Program-made: the position numbers and the translations under genes | The notes under the pieces: model-generated | The model's input: only the letters and a program-made list of their open reading frames with translations | Database searches by the model: none | What the model was told of the DNA's origin: nothing | Assembly: GCA_050433985.1 (NCBI GenBank) | Contig: JBNPWE010000007.1 | Location: 98,640-162,639 of the forward strand | Direction of reading: 5' to 3' | Source: JACIYW01 sp014359745 | Lineage (GTDB): Bacteria; Pseudomonadota; Alphaproteobacteria; Rhodobacterales; Rhodobacteraceae | Length of the DNA: 64,000 nucleotides | In this document: positions 63,878 through 64,000 of the stretch, piece by piece | How positions within the stretch are numbered: the stretch's first letter is position 1 | How the letters are laid out: the number at the start of each line of letters is the position of its first letter

Positions 63878-64000
63878 ATGGAGCCGCCGATGACCCTTTT
63901 GAACCAGACCCTTCCCCGCCGCTCGCGCCTGGCCGCGTTGCTCGATCACTTTGCTGTGGTCGAGGACCCGCGCGATGAGCGACGGATTTTGCATCCACTG
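63878..64000 (+). mobile_element. 5' end of an insertion-sequence transposase, probable ISAs1 family, cut by window edge
   Basis: The last frame reads TLLNQTLPRRSRLAALLDHF then AVVEDPRDERRILHPL, which matches the N-terminal 'H-repeat-associated' block of ISAs1-type transposases (F..V.DPR..R...HPL). ATG 63878 and ATG 63890 are in frame; the latter has GGAG upstream. The IS left end should lie in 63724-63877, but no terminal inverted repeat can be confirmed without the right end. Confidence 0.7.

Overview
The window is a high-G+C chromosomal segment of an alphaproteobacterium, most likely family Rhodobacteraceae. This rests on the gene content (hflKC-DUF2065-degP cluster, RNase E with a very large insert in its S1 domain, ECHDC3-like crotonase, RTX protein with a C-terminal Hint domain, DUF6455 and DUF4177 proteins, ASKHA/ferredoxin activator) and on an A-tract dispersed repeat present eight times. 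No phage or plasmid backbone is visible. One transposase of probable ISAs1 type starts at the right edge.

Layout. 1-5263: 3' part of glutathione reductase, then hflK, hflC, a DUF2065 gene and a Do-type periplasmic protease (membrane and envelope quality control). 5538-8412 (minus): a membrane-anchored M48-like protein without the metalloprotease motif, and an acyl-CoA synthetase whose tail is a 15-bp minisatellite. 9067-15204 (plus): rne, a CcdA-type thiol transporter, rpsB and tsf. 15564-19761 (minus): an orphan LuxR-type regulator and the glmU-glmS pair for UDP-GlcNAc synthesis. 19858-29753: phosphoglycolate phosphatase, a DegT-family aminotransferase, crotonase, thioesterase, a two-gene RND efflux pump and malonyl-CoA synthetase. 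30021-34812: an orphan cytochrome P450, a histidine-kinase remnant, and a molybdate cluster (ModE-like HTH protein, modA, modB, modC) with a palindromic operator. 34995-47126: corrinoid-protein activator, DEAD-box helicase, dienelactone hydrolase, AsmA, DUF6455 with an FNR box, HAD nucleotidase, UbiH-type hydroxylase, class V aminotransferase and two overlapping Lrp/AsnC regulators divergent from ilvC. 47259-56432: ilvC, an atypical two-gene membrane module, a DMT exporter, gcvT-gcvH without gcvP, a CPA1 antiporter, a gamma-glutamylcyclotransferase and a flavin monooxygenase-like protein. 56657-64000: RTX/Hint protein, tRNA-Leu(CAA), TetR-AhpD-like-glutaredoxin cluster, small lipoprotein, J-domain protein, BolA, DUF4177 protein and the IS fragment.

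Two window-wide signals are not explained by the genes. First, a dispersed intergenic repeat with two alternative cores joined to the same A-rich end lies at eight 3' ends, often between convergent genes. Second, at least a dozen short perfect or near-perfect tandem duplications (11-27 bp, mostly 2-4 copies) sit at gene ends, several containing stop codons. The least explained coding material is the lower-G+C overlapping pair at 48338-50138. All functional calls come from reading the translated sequence; no database search was run.
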